Shown here: positions 50,643 through 64,000 of the stretch, piece after piece
Layout: every line of letters starts with the position of its first letter
Position numbering within the stretch: the stretch's first letter is position 1
Source of the DNA: Anomaloglossus baeobatrachus
Taxonomy: Eukaryota > Chordata > Amphibia > Anura > Aromobatidae
Length of the DNA: 64,000 bases
NCBI RefSeq assembly: GCF_048569485.1
Contig: NW_027445242.1
Coordinates: 1 to 64,000 of the forward strand
Direction of reading: 5' to 3'
Made by a program: the position numbers and the translations under genes
The notes under the pieces: generated by a model
What the model saw: the letters and a program-made list of their open reading frames with translations, nothing else
The model's database searches: none
Told to the model about the DNA's origin: nothing

Positions 50643-52031
50643 AACCAGAATTGGTTTGGGCCTCGAGTGGCACCCTGGCCTATGCCGGACACATCTTAGG
50701 GAGAGAGAGCGAGAGGGAGACAAACCCACGCCTACACAAGACATTTTGTCACCCAAGCCAACCCTTGAAAAGGCTGCTTTGCAGAGCCAAAACAAGAAGA
50801 ATGGTGCGTTTTGCAGCCGCCGCCCACTGCAATGAATCTGAATAACTCCTCCTTTAGGGCGCAAGCAACTCCCCTCCCCCTTGCAGTCTTTCCAATTCAC
50901 GATACAAAAAGACGGACAGGACAGGTTGCCTGACTTTCCGTCACTGCCACCCTTTGCCATCCTTACCCGTAGAAAGCCCTTTCATCATCCCCAAACCCTA
51001 ATCTTTTCCCTTTCCTTCCCAGCCCCCAAACCCTGCCCTCTGTACCTTTCTCACCACCCGCTTCCCTTCTCCTGTCATCCCCCTACCACCCGGGAAAAAA
51101 AGAGATTGCCCCCTCCTTCCACTAGCCCACCCTCCCACCCAAAGAACAACTTCTTCTGCGCAGCTTGTTTTCTAGGCAGCAGCGCTATTGTGATGTCATC
51201 GGGGGGCATTGTGACAAGCCGCCAGTGTTCCGTCTCTTCATGTTGTGCACAGTTCAAACGGAAAATACATCAACAGGCAGACTACAGAAAAGCTTACTAT
51301 CAAAGGTTAGAGGGGGGCTTTCTCAGAGGGCTTTTTACAGTTTTTCTATTCCCAATTAGCCGTTTAAGTGTACTTATTGAAAGTAGTAATTCTTTCATAG
51401 GCCGCCCTTTCTTAGTATTTGACGTTCCTTATATTGCGGTATGAGGCTTCGCAGTAGGTTGCAAACATTCATCACCCATGACTGTCCCCAATTGAGCTCA
51501 GAAGCTCAATGTCTATCATGACCTCTCTTTTAGAATGTCCAAGAGCAAGCAAACTATTCCTCCAGGAGAGGGCGCCAACAGACTACTAAAGAGATCATCA
51601 TTACTCAAAGAAAACCCCAAAAACCAATGCATGATAGGAATAAACAGGTAACTTTCTTTGGAGTGGAAGCGGAGAGATCGCACCAGATGCCAATTCTAGA
51701 TGTTATCACACCTGTGGTCACTGCAGCAGCAGGTGAATCCACTTTGTCCAAAAGGGATCTATTCCATTCAATTGCAAATGATCTAGATAAGACAGAGAAC
51801 TGCAGCACGGGGACATAGCCGAGTTGGTCAGGTTGAGTGGTGATGAGTTTGCTATTTGGATGAATAAAGAAAGTCAAAAGTGTGAAAGATAAAAAACAAA
51901 AGGAGGAAGTGTGAAAAGTGAATGGGCCAAATTGAGGTGCATATGAAGACGTATGCTTTCTTCCAATTCATTAAATCGGGCTAATATGAATCAGGTGAAT
52001 TGAGTTCTGCTTTTGGAAACTGGGTTAAGAA

Positions 52032-52220
52032 GGGGTGCACCGTTCCTGGAGGTACTGCAATACCAGGTCAATGCGTGGAGTGGACAGAGCAAGCTCTTTT
52101 TCCATCTCCCTGTTCTAAAAATCCATTTAATATATGGTCCCCAGATAGGGGACGTATCAGATATTAAACTGATAAGAACAGATACTACACTTGATCTTAG
52201 CCAAAAGGCCGAGAAGCGAT
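52032..52220 (-). ncRNA. U2: U2 snRNA, copy 33
   Basis: Complete. PSE 52268..52284, 3' box 52006..52020. Confidence 0.96.
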
Positions 52221-53609
52221 AACCAGAATTGGTTTGGGCCTCGAGTGGCACCCTGGCCTATGCCGGACACATCTTAGGGAGAGAGAGCGAGAGGGAGACA
52301 AACCCACGCCTACACAAGACATTTTGTCACCCAAGCCAACCCTTGAAAAGGCTGCTTTGCAGAGCCAAAACAAGAAGAATGGTGCGTTTTGCAGCCGCCG
52401 CCCACTGCAATGAATCTGAATAACTCCTCCTTTAGGGCGCAAGCAACTCCCCTCCCCCTTGCAGTCTTTCCAATTCACGATACAAAAAGACGGACAGGAC
52501 AGGTTGCCTGACTTTCCGTCACTGCCACCCTTTGCCATCCTTACCCGTAGAAAGCCCTTTCATCATCCCCAAACCCTAATCTTTTCCCTTTCCTTCCCAG
52601 CCCCCAAACCCTGCCCTCTGTACCTTTCTCACCACCCGCTTCCCTTCTCCTGTCATCCCCCTACCACCCGGGAAAAAAAGAGATTGCCCCCTCCTTCCAC
52701 TAGCCCACCCTCCCACCCAAAGAACAACTTCTTCTGCGCAGCTTGTTTTCTAGGCAGCAGCGCTATTGTGATGTCATCGGGGGGCATTGTGACAAGCCGC
52801 CAGTGTTCCGTCTCTTCATGTTGTGCACAGTTCAAACGGAAAATACATCAACAGGCAGACTACAGAAAAGCTTACTATCAAAGGTTAGAGGGGGGCTTTC
52901 TCAGAGGGCTTTTTACAGTTTTTCTATTCCCAATTAGCCGTTTAAGTGTACTTATTGAAAGTAGTAATTCTTTCATAGGCCGCCCTTTCTTAGTATTTGA
53001 CGTTCCTTATATTGCGGTATGAGGCTTCGCAGTAGGTTGCAAACATTCATCACCCATGACTGTCCCCAATTGAGCTCAGAAGCTCAATGTCTATCATGAC
53101 CTCTCTTTTAGAATGTCCAAGAGCAAGCAAACTATTCCTCCAGGAGAGGGCGCCAACAGACTACTAAAGAGATCATCATTACTCAAAGAAAACCCCAAAA
53201 ACCAATGCATGATAGGAATAAACAGGTAACTTTCTTTGGAGTGGAAGCGGAGAGATCGCACCAGATGCCAATTCTAGATGTTATCACACCTGTGGTCACT
53301 GCAGCAGCAGGTGAATCCACTTTGTCCAAAAGGGATCTATTCCATTCAATTGCAAATGATCTAGATAAGACAGAGAACTGCAGCACGGGGACATAGCCGC
53401 GTTGGTCAGGTTGAGTGGTGATGAGTTTGCTATTTGGATGAATAAAGAAAGTCAAAAGTGTGAAAGATAAAAAACAAAAGGAGGAAGTGTGAAAAGTGAA
53501 TGGGCCAAATTGAGGTGCATATGAAGACGTATGCTTTCTTCCAATTCATTAAATCGGGCTAATATGAATCAGGTGAATTGAGTTCTGCTTTTGGAAACTG
53601 GGTTAAGAA

Positions 53610-53798
53610 GGGGTGCACCGTTCCTGGAGGTACTGCAATACCAGGTCAATGCGTGGAGTGGACAGAGCAAGCTCTTTTTCCATCTCCCTGTTCTAAAAAT
53701 CCATTTAATATATGGTCCCCAGATAGGGGACGTATCAGATATTAAACTGATAAGAACAGATACTACACTTGATCTTAGCCAAAAGGCCGAGAAGCGAT
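53610..53798 (-). ncRNA. U2: U2 snRNA, copy 34
   Basis: Complete. PSE 53846..53862, 3' box 53584..53598. The spacer to its left has A to C at 53400. Confidence 0.96.
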
Positions 53799-55187
53799 AA
53801 CCAGAATTGGTTTGGGCCTCGAGTGGCACCCTGGCCTATGCCGGACACATCTTAGGGAGAGAGAGCGAGAGGGAGACAAACCCACGCCTACACAAGACAT
53901 TTTGTCACCCAAGCCAACCCTTGAAAAGGCTGCTTTGCAGAGCCAAAACAAGAAGAATGGTGCGTTTTGCAGCCGCCGCCCACTGCAATGAATCTGAATA
54001 ACTCCTCCTTTAGGGCGCAAGCAACTCCCCTCCCCCTTGCAGTCTTTCCAATTCACGATACAAAAAGACGGACAGGACAGGTTGCCTGACTTTCCGTCAC
54101 TGCCACCCTTTGCCATCCTTACCCGTAGAAAGCCCTTTCATCATCCCCAAACCCTAATCTTTTCCCTTTCCTTCCCAGCCCCCAAACCCTGCCCTCTGTA
54201 CCTTTCTCACCACCCGCTTCCCTTCTCCTGTCATCCCCCTACCACCCGGGAAAAAAAGAGATTGCCCCCTCCTTCCACTAGCCCACCCTCCCACCCAAAG
54301 AACAACTTCTTCTGCGCAGCTTGTTTTCTAGGCAGCAGCGCTATTGTGATGTCATCGGGGGGCATTGTGACAAGCCGCCAGTGTTCCGTCTCTTCATGTT
54401 GTGCACAGTTCAAACGGAAAATACATCAACAGGCAGACTACAGAAAAGCTTACTATCAAAGGTTAGAGGGGGGCTTTCTCAGAGGGCTTTTTACAGTTTT
54501 TCTATTCCCAATTAGCCGTTTAAGTGTACTTATTGAAAGTAGTAATTCTTTCATAGGCCGCCCTTTCTTAGTATTTGACGTTCCTTATATTGCGGTATGA
54601 GGCTTCGCAGTAGGTTGCAAACATTCATCACCCATGACTGTCCCCAATTGAGCTCAGAAGCTCAATGTCTATCATGACCTCTCTTTTAGAATGTCCAAGA
54701 GCAAGCAAACTATTCCTCCAGGAGAGGGCGCCAACAGACTACTAAAGAGATCATCATTACTCAAAGAAAACCCCAAAAACCAATGCATGATAGGAATAAA
54801 CAGGTAACTTTCTTTGGAGTGGAAGCGGAGAGATCGCACCAGATGCCAATTCTAGATGTTATCACACCTGTGGTCACTGCAGCAGCAGGTGAATCCACTT
54901 TGTCCAAAAGGGATCTATTCCATTCAATTGCAAATGATCTAGATAAGACAGAGAACTGCAGCACGGGGACATAGCCGAGTTGGTCAGGTTGAGTGGTGAT
55001 GAGTTTGCTATTTGGATGAATAAAGAAAGTCAAAAGTGTGAAAGATAAAAAACAAAAGGAGGAAGTGTGAAAAGTGAATGGGCCAAATTGAGGTGCATAT
55101 GAAGACGTATGCTTTCTTCCAATTCATTAAATCGGGCTAATATGAATCAGGTGAATTGAGTTCTGCTTTTGGAAACTGGGTTAAGAA

Positions 55188-55376
55188 GGGGTGCACCGTT
55201 CCTGGAGGTACTGCAATACCAGGTCAATGCGTGGAGTGGACAGAGCAAGCTCTTTTTCCATCTCCCTGTTCTAAAAATCCATTTAATATATGGTCCCCAG
55301 ATAGGGGACGTATCAGATATTAAACTGATAAGAACAGATACTACACTTGATCTTAGCCAAAAGGCCGAGAAGCGAT
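55188..55376 (-). ncRNA. U2: U2 snRNA, copy 35
   Basis: Complete. PSE 55424..55440, 3' box 55162..55176. Confidence 0.96.
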
Positions 55377-56766
55377 AACCAGAATTGGTTTGGGCCTCGA
55401 GTGGCACCCTGGCCTATGCCGGACACATCTTAGGGAGAGAGAGCGAGAGGGAGACAAACCCACGCCTACACAAGACATTTTGTCACCCAAGCCAACCCTT
55501 GAAAAGGCTGCTTTGCAGAGCCAAAACAAGAAGAATGGTGCGTTTTGCAGCCGCCGCCCACTGCAATGAATCTGAATAACTCCTCCTTTAGGGCGCAAGC
55601 AACTCCCCTCCCCCTTGCAGTCTTTCCAATTCACGATACAAAAAGACGGACAGGACAGGTTGCCTGACTTTCCGTCACTGCCACCCTTTGCCATCCTTAC
55701 CCGTAGAAAGCCCTTTCATCATCCCCAAACCCTAATCTTTTCCCTTTCCTTCCCAGCCCCCAAACCCTGCCCTCTGTACCTTTCTCACCACCCGCTTCCC
55801 TTCTCCTGTCATCCCCCTACCACCCGGGAAAAAAAGAGATTGCCCCCTCCTTCCACTAGCCCACCCTCCCACCCAAAGAACAACTTCTTCTGCGCAGCTT
55901 GTTTTCTAGGCAGCAGCGCTATTGTGATGTCATCGGGGGGCATTGTGACAAGCCGCCAGTGTTCCGTCTCTTCATGTTGTGCACAGTTCAAACGGAAAAT
56001 ACATCAACAGGCAGACTACAGAAAAGCTTACTATCAAAGGTTAGAGGGGGGCTTTCTCAGAGGGCTTTTTACAGTTTTTCTATTCCCAATTAGCCGTTTA
56101 AGTGTACTTATTGAAAGTAGTAATTCTTTCATAGGCCGCCCTTTCTTAGTATTTGACGTTCCTTATATTGCGGTATGAGGCTTCGCAGTAGGTTGCAAAC
56201 ATTCATCACCCATGACTGTCCCCAATTGAGCTCAGAAGCTCAATGTCTATCATGACCTCTCTTTTAGAATGTCCAAGAGCAAGCAAACTATTCCTCCAGG
56301 AGAGGGCGCCAACAGACTACTAAAGAGATCATCATTACTCAAAGAAAACCCCAAAAACCAATGCATGATAGGAATAAACAGGTAACTTTCTTTGGAGTGG
56401 AAGCGGAGAGATCGCACCAGATGCCAATTCTAGATGTTATCACACCTGTGGTCACTGCAGCAGCAGGTGAATCCACTTTGTCCAAAAGGGATCTATTCCA
56501 TTCAATTGCAAATGATCTAGATAAGACAGAGAACTGCAGCACGGGGACATAGCCGAGTTGGTCTAGGTTGAGTGGTGATGAGTTTGCTATTTGGATGAAT
56601 AAAGAAAGTCAAAAGTGTGAAAGATAAAAAACAAAAGGAGGAAGTGTGAAAAGTGAATGGGCCAAATTGAGGTGCATATGAAGACGTATGCTTTCTTCCA
56701 ATTCATTAAATCGGGCTAATATGAATCAGGTGAATTGAGTTCTGCTTTTGGAAACTGGGTTAAGAA

Positions 56767-56955
56767 GGGGTGCACCGTTCCTGGAGGTACTGCAATACCA
56801 GGTCAATGCGTGGAGTGGACAGAGCAAGCTCTTTTTCCATCTCCCTGTTCTAAAAATCCATTTAATATATGGTCCCCAGATAGGGGACGTATCAGATATT
56901 AAACTGATAAGAACAGATACTACACTTGATCTTAGCCAAAAGGCCGAGAAGCGAT
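56767..56955 (-). ncRNA. U2: U2 snRNA, copy 36
   Basis: Complete. PSE 57003..57019, 3' box 56741..56755. The spacer to its left has an extra T at 56564 (interval 1,579 bp). Confidence 0.96.
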
Positions 56956-58344
56956 AACCAGAATTGGTTTGGGCCTCGAGTGGCACCCTGGCCTATGCCG
57001 GACACATCTTAGGGAGAGAGAGCGAGAGGGAGACAAACCCACGCCTACACAAGACATTTTGTCACCCAAGCCAACCCTTGAAAAGGCTGCTTTGCAGAGC
57101 CAAAACAAGAAGAATGGTGCGTTTTGCAGCCGCCGCCCACTGCAATGAATCTGAATAACTCCTCCTTTAGGGCGCAAGCAACTCCCCTCCCCCTTGCAGT
57201 CTTTCCAATTCACGATACAAAAAGACGGACAGGACAGGTTGCCTGACTTTCCGTCACTGCCACCCTTTGCCATCCTTACCCGTAGAAAGCCCTTTCATCA
57301 TCCCCAAACCCTAATCTTTTCCCTTTCCTTCCCAGCCCCCAAACCCTGCCCTCTGTACCTTTCTCACCACCCGCTTCCCTTCTCCTGTCATCCCCCTACC
57401 ACCCGGGAAAAAAAGAGATTGCCCCCTCCTTCCACTAGCCCACCCTCCCACCCAAAGAACAACTTCTTCTGCGCAGCTTGTTTTCTAGGCAGCAGCGCTA
57501 TTGTGATGTCATCGGGGGGCATTGTGACAAGCCGCCAGTGTTCCGTCTCTTCATGTTGTGCACAGTTCAAACGGAAAATACATCAACAGGCAGACTACAG
57601 AAAAGCTTACTATCAAAGGTTAGAGGGGGGCTTTCTCAGAGGGCTTTTTACAGTTTTTCTATTCCCAATTAGCCGTTTAAGTGTACTTATTGAAAGTAGT
57701 AATTCTTTCATAGGCCGCCCTTTCTTAGTATTTGACGTTCCTTATATTGCGGTATGAGGCTTCGCAGTAGGTTGCAAACATTCATCACCCATGACTGTCC
57801 CCAATTGAGCTCAGAAGCTCAATGTCTATCATGACCTCTCTTTTAGAATGTCCAAGAGCAAGCAAACTATTCCTCCAGGAGAGGGCGCCAACAGACTACT
57901 AAAGAGATCATCATTACTCAAAGAAAACCCCAAAAACCAATGCATGATAGGAATAAACAGGTAACTTTCTTTGGAGTGGAAGCGGAGAGATCGCACCAGA
58001 TGCCAATTCTAGATGTTATCACACCTGTGGTCACTGCAGCAGCAGGTGAATCCACTTTGTCCAAAAGGGATCTATTCCATTCAATTGCAAATGATCTAGA
58101 TAAGACAGAGAACTGCAGCACGGGGACATAGCCGAGTTGGTCAGGTTGAGTGGTGATGAGTTTGCTATTTGGATGAATAAAGAAAGTCAAAAGTGTGAAA
58201 GATAAAAAACAAAAGGAGGAAGTGTGAAAAGTGAATGGGCCAAATTGAGGTGCATATGAAGACGTATGCTTTCTTCCAATTCATTAAATCGGGCTAATAT
58301 GAATCAGGTGAATTGAGTTCTGCTTTTGGAAACTGGGTTAAGAA

Positions 58345-58533
58345 GGGGTGCACCGTTCCTGGAGGTACTGCAATACCAGGTCAATGCGTGGAGTGGACAG
58401 AGCAAGCTCTTTTTCCATCTCCCTGTTCTAAAAATCCATTTAATATATGGTCCCCAGATAGGGGACGTATCAGATATTAAACTGATAAGAACAGATACTA
58501 CACTTGATCTTAGCCAAAAGGCCGAGAAGCGAT
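58345..58533 (-). ncRNA. U2: U2 snRNA, copy 37
   Basis: Complete. PSE 58581..58597, 3' box 58319..58333. Confidence 0.96.
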
Positions 58534-59922
58534 AACCAGAATTGGTTTGGGCCTCGAGTGGCACCCTGGCCTATGCCGGACACATCTTAGGGAGAGAGAG
58601 CGAGAGGGAGACAAACCCACGCCTACACAAGACATTTTGTCACCCAAGCCAACCCTTGAAAAGGCTGCTTTGCAGAGCCAAAACAAGAAGAATGGTGCGT
58701 TTTGCAGCCGCCGCCCACTGCAATGAATCTGAATAACTCCTCCTTTAGGGCGCAAGCAACTCCCCTCCCCCTTGCAGTCTTTCCAATTCACGATACAAAA
58801 AGACGGACAGGACAGGTTGCCTGACTTTCCGTCACTGCCACCCTTTGCCATCCTTACCCGTAGAAAGCCCTTTCATCATCCCCAAACCCTAATCTTTTCC
58901 CTTTCCTTCCCAGCCCCCAAACCCTGCCCTCTGTACCTTTCTCACCACCCGCTTCCCTTCTCCTGTCATCCCCCTACCACCCGGGAAAAAAAGAGATTGC
59001 CCCCTCCTTCCACTAGCCCACCCTCCCACCCAAAGAACAACTTCTTCTGCGCAGCTTGTTTTCTAGGCAGCAGCGCTATTGTGATGTCATCGGGGGGCAT
59101 TGTGACAAGCCGCCAGTGTTCCGTCTCTTCATGTTGTGCACAGTTCAAACGGAAAATACATCAACAGGCAGACTACAGAAAAGCTTACTATCAAAGGTTA
59201 GAGGGGGGCTTTCTCAGAGGGCTTTTTACAGTTTTTCTATTCCCAATTAGCCGTTTAAGTGTACTTATTGAAAGTAGTAATTCTTTCATAGGCCGCCCTT
59301 TCTTAGTATTTGACGTTCCTTATATTGCGGTATGAGGCTTCGCAGTAGGTTGCAAACATTCATCACCCATGACTGTCCCCAATTGAGCTCAGAAGCTCAA
59401 TGTCTATCATGACCTCTCTTTTAGAATGTCCAAGAGCAAGCAAACTATTCCTCCAGGAGAGGGCGCCAACAGACTACTAAAGAGATCATCATTACTCAAA
59501 GAAAACCCCAAAAACCAATGCATGATAGGAATAAACAGGTAACTTTCTTTGGAGTGGAAGCGGAGAGATCGCACCAGATGCCAATTCTAGATGTTATCAC
59601 ACCTGTGGTCACTGCAGCAACAGGTGAATCCACTTTGTCCAAAAGGGATCTATTCCATTCAATTGCAAATGATCTAGATAAGACAGAGAACTGCAGCACG
59701 GGGACATAGCCGAGTTGGTCAGGTTGAGTGGTGATGAGTTTGCTATTTGGATGAATAAAGAAAGTCAAAAGTGTGAAAGATAAAAAACAAAAGGAGGAAG
59801 TGTGAAAAGTGAATGGGCCAAATTGAGGTGCATATGAAGACGTATGCTTTCTTCCAATTCATTAAATCGGGCTAATATGAATCAGGTGAATTGAGTTCTG
59901 CTTTTGGAAACTGGGTTAAGAA

Positions 59923-60111
59923 GGGGTGCACCGTTCCTGGAGGTACTGCAATACCAGGTCAATGCGTGGAGTGGACAGAGCAAGCTCTTTTTCCATCTCC
60001 CTGTTCTAAAAATCCATTTAATATATGGTCCCCAGATAGGGGACGTATCAGATATTAAACTGATAAGAACAGATACTACACTTGATCTTAGCCAAAAGGC
60101 CGAGAAGCGAT
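59923..60111 (-). ncRNA. U2: U2 snRNA, copy 38
   Basis: Complete. PSE 60159..60175, 3' box 59897..59911. The spacer to its left has G to A at 59620. Confidence 0.96.
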
Positions 60112-61500
60112 AACCAGAATTGGTTTGGGCCTCGAGTGGCACCCTGGCCTATGCCGGACACATCTTAGGGAGAGAGAGCGAGAGGGAGACAAACCCACGC
60201 CTACACAAGACATTTTGTCACCCAAGCCAACCCTTGAAAAGGCTGCTTTGCAGAGCCAAAACAAGAAGAATGGTGCGTTTTGCAGCCGCCGCCCACTGCA
60301 ATGAATCTGAATAACTCCTCCTTTAGGGCGCAAGCAACTCCCCTCCCCCTTGCAGTCTTTCCAATTCACGATACAAAAAGACGGACAGGACAGGTTGCCT
60401 GACTTTCCGTCACTGCCACCCTTTGCCATCCTTACCCGTAGAAAGCCCTTTCATCATCCCCAAACCCTAATCTTTTCCCTTTCCTTCCCAGCCCCCAAAC
60501 CCTGCCCTCTGTACCTTTCTCACCACCCGCTTCCCTTCTCCTGTCATCCCCCTACCACCCGGGAAAAAAAGAGATTGCCCCCTCCTTCCACTAGCCCACC
60601 CTCCCACCCAAAGAACAACTTCTTCTGCGCAGCTTGTTTTCTAGGCAGCAGCGCTATTGTGATGTCATCGGGGGGCATTGTGACAAGCCGCCAGTGTTCC
60701 GTCTCTTCATGTTGTGCACAGTTCAAACGGAAAATACATCAACAGGCAGACTACAGAAAAGCTTACTATCAAAGGTTAGAGGGGGGCTTTCTCAGAGGGC
60801 TTTTTACAGTTTTTCTATTCCCAATTAGCCGTTTAAGTGTACTTATTGAAAGTAGTAATTCTTTCATAGGCCGCCCTTTCTTAGTATTTGACGTTCCTTA
60901 TATTGCGGTATGAGGCTTCGCAGTAGGTTGCAAACATTCATCACCCATGACTGTCCCCAATTGAGCTCAGAAGCTCAATGTCTATCATGACCTCTCTTTT
61001 AGAATGTCCAAGAGCAAGCAAACTATTCCTCCAGGAGAGGGCGCCAACAGACTACTAAAGAGATCATCATTACTCAAAGAAAACCCCAAAAACCAATGCA
61101 TGATAGGAATAAACAGGTAACTTTCTTTGGAGTGGAAGCGGAGAGATCGCACCAGATGCCAATTCTAGATGTTATCACACCTGTGGTCACTGCAGCAGCA
61201 GGTGAATCCACTTTGTCCAAAAGGGATCTATTCCATTCAATTGCAAATGATCTAGATAAGACAGAGAACTGCAGCACGGGGACATAGCCGAGTTGGTCAG
61301 GTTGAGTGGTGATGAGTTTGCTATTTGGATGAATAAAGAAAGTCAAAAGTGTGAAAGATAAAAAACAAAAGGAGGAAGTGTGAAAAGTGAATGGGCCAAA
61401 TTGAGGTGCATATGAAGACGTATGCTTTCTTCCAATTCATTAAATCGGGCTAATATGAATCAGGTGAATTGAGTTCTGCTTTTGGAAACTGGGTTAAGAA

Positions 61501-61689
61501 GGGGTGCACCGTTCCTGGAGGTACTGCAATACCAGGTCAATGCGTGGAGTGGACAGAGCAAGCTCTTTTTCCATCTCCCTGTTCTAAAAATCCATTTAAT
61601 ATATGGTCCCCAGATAGGGGACGTATCAGATATTAAACTGATAAGAACAGATACTACACTTGATCTTAGCCAAAAGGCCGAGAAGCGAT
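61501..61689 (-). ncRNA. U2: U2 snRNA, copy 39
   Basis: Complete. PSE 61737..61753, 3' box 61475..61489. Confidence 0.96.
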
Positions 61690-63078
61690 AACCAGAATTG
61701 GTTTGGGCCTCGAGTGGCACCCTGGCCTATGCCGGACACATCTTAGGGAGAGAGAGCGAGAGGGAGACAAACCCACGCCTACACAAGACATTTTGTCACC
61801 CAAGCCAACCCTTGAAAAGGCTGCTTTGCAGAGCCAAAACAAGAAGAATGGTGCGTTTTGCAGCCGCCGCCCACTGCAATGAATCTGAATAACTCCTCCT
61901 TTAGGGCGCAAGCAACTCCCCTCCCCCTTGCAGTCTTTCCAATTCACGATACAAAAAGACGGACAGGACAGGTTGCCTGACTTTCCGTCACTGCCACCCT
62001 TTGCCATCCTTACCCGTAGAAAGCCCTTTCATCATCCCCAAACCCTAATCTTTTCCCTTTCCTTCCCAGCCCCCAAACCCTGCCCTCTGTACCTTTCTCA
62101 CCACCCGCTTCCCTTCTCCTGTCATCCCCCTACCACCCGGGAAAAAAAGAGATTGCCCCCTCCTTCCACTAGCCCACCCTCCCACCCAAAGAACAACTTC
62201 TTCTGCGCAGCTTGTTTTCTAGGCAGCAGCGCTATTGTGATGTCATCGGGGGGCATTGTGACAAGCCGCCAGTGTTCCGTCTCTTCATGTTGTGCACAGT
62301 TCAAACGGAAAATACATCAACAGGCAGACTACAGAAAAGCTTACTATCAAAGGTTAGAGGGGGGCTTTCTCAGAGGGCTTTTTACAGTTTTTCTATTCCC
62401 AATTAGCCGTTTAAGTGTACTTATTGAAAGTAGTAATTCTTTCATAGGCCGCCCTTTCTTAGTATTTGACGTTCCTTATATTGCGGTATGAGGCTTCGCA
62501 GTAGGTTGCAAACATTCATCACCCATGACTGTCCCCAATTGAGCTCAGAAGCTCAATGTCTATCATGACCTCTCTTTTAGAATGTCCAAGAGCAAGCAAA
62601 CTATTCCTCCAGGAGAGGGCGCCAACAGACTACTAAAGAGATCATCATTACTCAAAGAAAACCCCAAAAACCAATGCATGATAGGAATAAACAGGTAACT
62701 TTCTTTGGAGTGGAAGCGGAGAGATCGCACCAGATGCCAATTCTAGATGTTATCACACCTGTGGTCACTGCAGCAGCAGGTGAATCCACTTTGTCCAAAA
62801 GGGATCTATTCCATTCAATTGCAAATGATCTAGATAAGACAGAGAACTGCAGCACGGGGACATAGCCGAGTTGGTCAGGTTGAGTGGTGATGAGTTTGCT
62901 ATTTGGATGAATAAAGAAAGTCAAAAGTGTGAAAGATAAAAAACAAAAGGAGGAAGTGTGAAAAGTGAATGGGCCAAATTGAGGTGCATATGAAGACGTA
63001 TGCTTTCTTCCAATTCATTAAATCGGGCTAATATGAATCAGGTGAATTGAGTTCTGCTTTTGGAAACTGGGTTAAGAA

Positions 63079-63267
63079 GGGGTGCACCGTTCCTGGAGGT
63101 ACTGCAATACCAGGTCAATGCGTGGAGTGGACAGAGCAAGCTCTTTTTCCATCTCCCTGTTCTAAAAATCCATTTAATATATGGTCCCCAGATAGGGGAC
63201 GTATCAGATATTAAACTGATAAGAACAGATACTACACTTGATCTTAGCCAAAAGGCCGAGAAGCGAT
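63079..63267 (-). ncRNA. U2: U2 snRNA, copy 40
   Basis: Complete. PSE 63315..63331, 3' box 63053..63067. The window ends 733 bp upstream of its start, within the next spacer. Confidence 0.96.
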
Positions 63268-64000
63268 AACCAGAATTGGTTTGGGCCTCGAGTGGCACCC
63301 TGGCCTATGCCGGACACATCTTAGGGAGAGAGAGCGAGAGGGAGACAAACCCACGCCTACACAAGACATTTTGTCACCCAAGCCAACCCTTGAAAAGGCT
63401 GCTTTGCAGAGCCAAAACAAGAAGAATGGTGCGTTTTGCAGCCGCCGCCCACTGCAATGAATCTGAATAACTCCTCCTTTAGGGCGCAAGCAACTCCCCT
63501 CCCCCTTGCAGTCTTTCCAATTCACGATACAAAAAGACGGACAGGACAGGTTGCCTGACTTTCCGTCACTGCCACCCTTTGCCATCCTTACCCGTAGAAA
63601 GCCCTTTCATCATCCCCAAACCCTAATCTTTTCCCTTTCCTTCCCAGCCCCCAAACCCTGCCCTCTGTACCTTTCTCACCACCCGCTTCCCTTCTCCTGT
63701 CATCCCCCTACCACCCGGGAAAAAAAGAGATTGCCCCCTCCTTCCACTAGCCCACCCTCCCACCCAAAGAACAACTTCTTCTGCGCAGCTTGTTTTCTAG
63801 GCAGCAGCGCTATTGTGATGTCATCGGGGGGCATTGTGACAAGCCGCCAGTGTTCCGTCTCTTCATGTTGTGCACAGTTCAAACGGAAAATACATCAACA
63901 GGCAGACTACAGAAAAGCTTACTATCAAAGGTTAGAGGGGGGCTTTCTCAGAGGGCTTTTTACAGTTTTTCTATTCCCAATTAGCCGTTTAAGTGTACTT

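Larger units (their letters stand above)
1..64000 (-). repeat. Tandem array of U2 snRNA gene units (1,578-bp period)
   Basis: Head-to-tail array of 40 U2 gene copies, all transcribed leftward. The 5' ends of successive genes are 1,578 bp apart, with these exceptions: 1,579 between copies 2 and 3, 2,380 between 11 and 12 (802-bp insertion), 2,438 between 15 and 16 (860-bp insertion), 1,576 between 28 and 29, and 1,579 between 35 and 36. Units are almost identical by eye. The array continues past both window edges. Vertebrate U2 genes are commonly in such arrays (RNU2 in human, with a larger unit), so the organisation is expected, although this unit length is not one I recognise. Spacers contain no gene I can support; their content is described on the first unit (64..1452) and applies to all. 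Confidence 0.97.

Overview
The window lies wholly inside a tandem array of U2 spliceosomal snRNA genes from a metazoan, most likely a non-mammalian vertebrate. All genes are on the minus strand, head to tail, in a repeat unit of 1,578 bp, and the array runs off both ends of the window. I count 40 gene copies: 37 complete, one cut by the left edge (1..63), and two (copies 12 and 16 from the left) split by retroelement-like insertions. The vertebrate assignment rests on the first ~66 nt matching vertebrate U2 as I remember it, a perfect vertebrate-type snRNA 3' box (GTTT-N2-AAA-R-NN-AGA) 11 nt past each gene, a PSE-like element at -48 to -64, and an upstream GC box with an octamer-like site. I cannot name the species. 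No protein-coding gene is supported; every open frame is a shadow repeated in each unit or inside an insertion.

Layout. 1..17385: eleven units of nearly identical sequence, then the 3' part of copy 12. 17386..18187: an 802-bp insertion inside U2 copy 12. 18188..24499: four more units. 24500..25359: an 860-bp insertion (854 bp of element plus a 6-bp target duplication) inside U2 copy 16. 25360..64000: an uninterrupted run of units to the right edge. Each unit consists of a 189-bp gene and a spacer of about 1,389 bp. The spacer holds the promoter of the gene to its left, a pyrimidine-rich tract, a small perfect hairpin and an A-rich tract, and then the 3' box of the gene to its right. Only about a dozen unit-specific differences were seen in more than 60 kb, which points to strong concerted evolution.

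The most interesting feature is the pair of insertions. They belong to one element family, lie in the same orientation as U2, and entered at exactly the same phosphodiester bond, between U2 nt 37 and 38, inside the branch-site recognition sequence GUAGUA (nt 33-38). One has a clean 6-bp target-site duplication, and both end in a short A tail at the same side. This is the footprint of sequence-specific target-primed reverse transcription. U2-specific non-LTR elements (Keno, Tx1 group) and SINEs with snRNA heads (SINEU) are known, but these inserts carry no reverse transcriptase. They consist largely of unique sequence around a 42-bp minisatellite (5 and 7 copies) in which each unit can fold into two hairpins, one with a UUCG tetraloop. 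They look like a non-autonomous, U2-targeting element that could be transcribed from the U2 promoter it interrupts.
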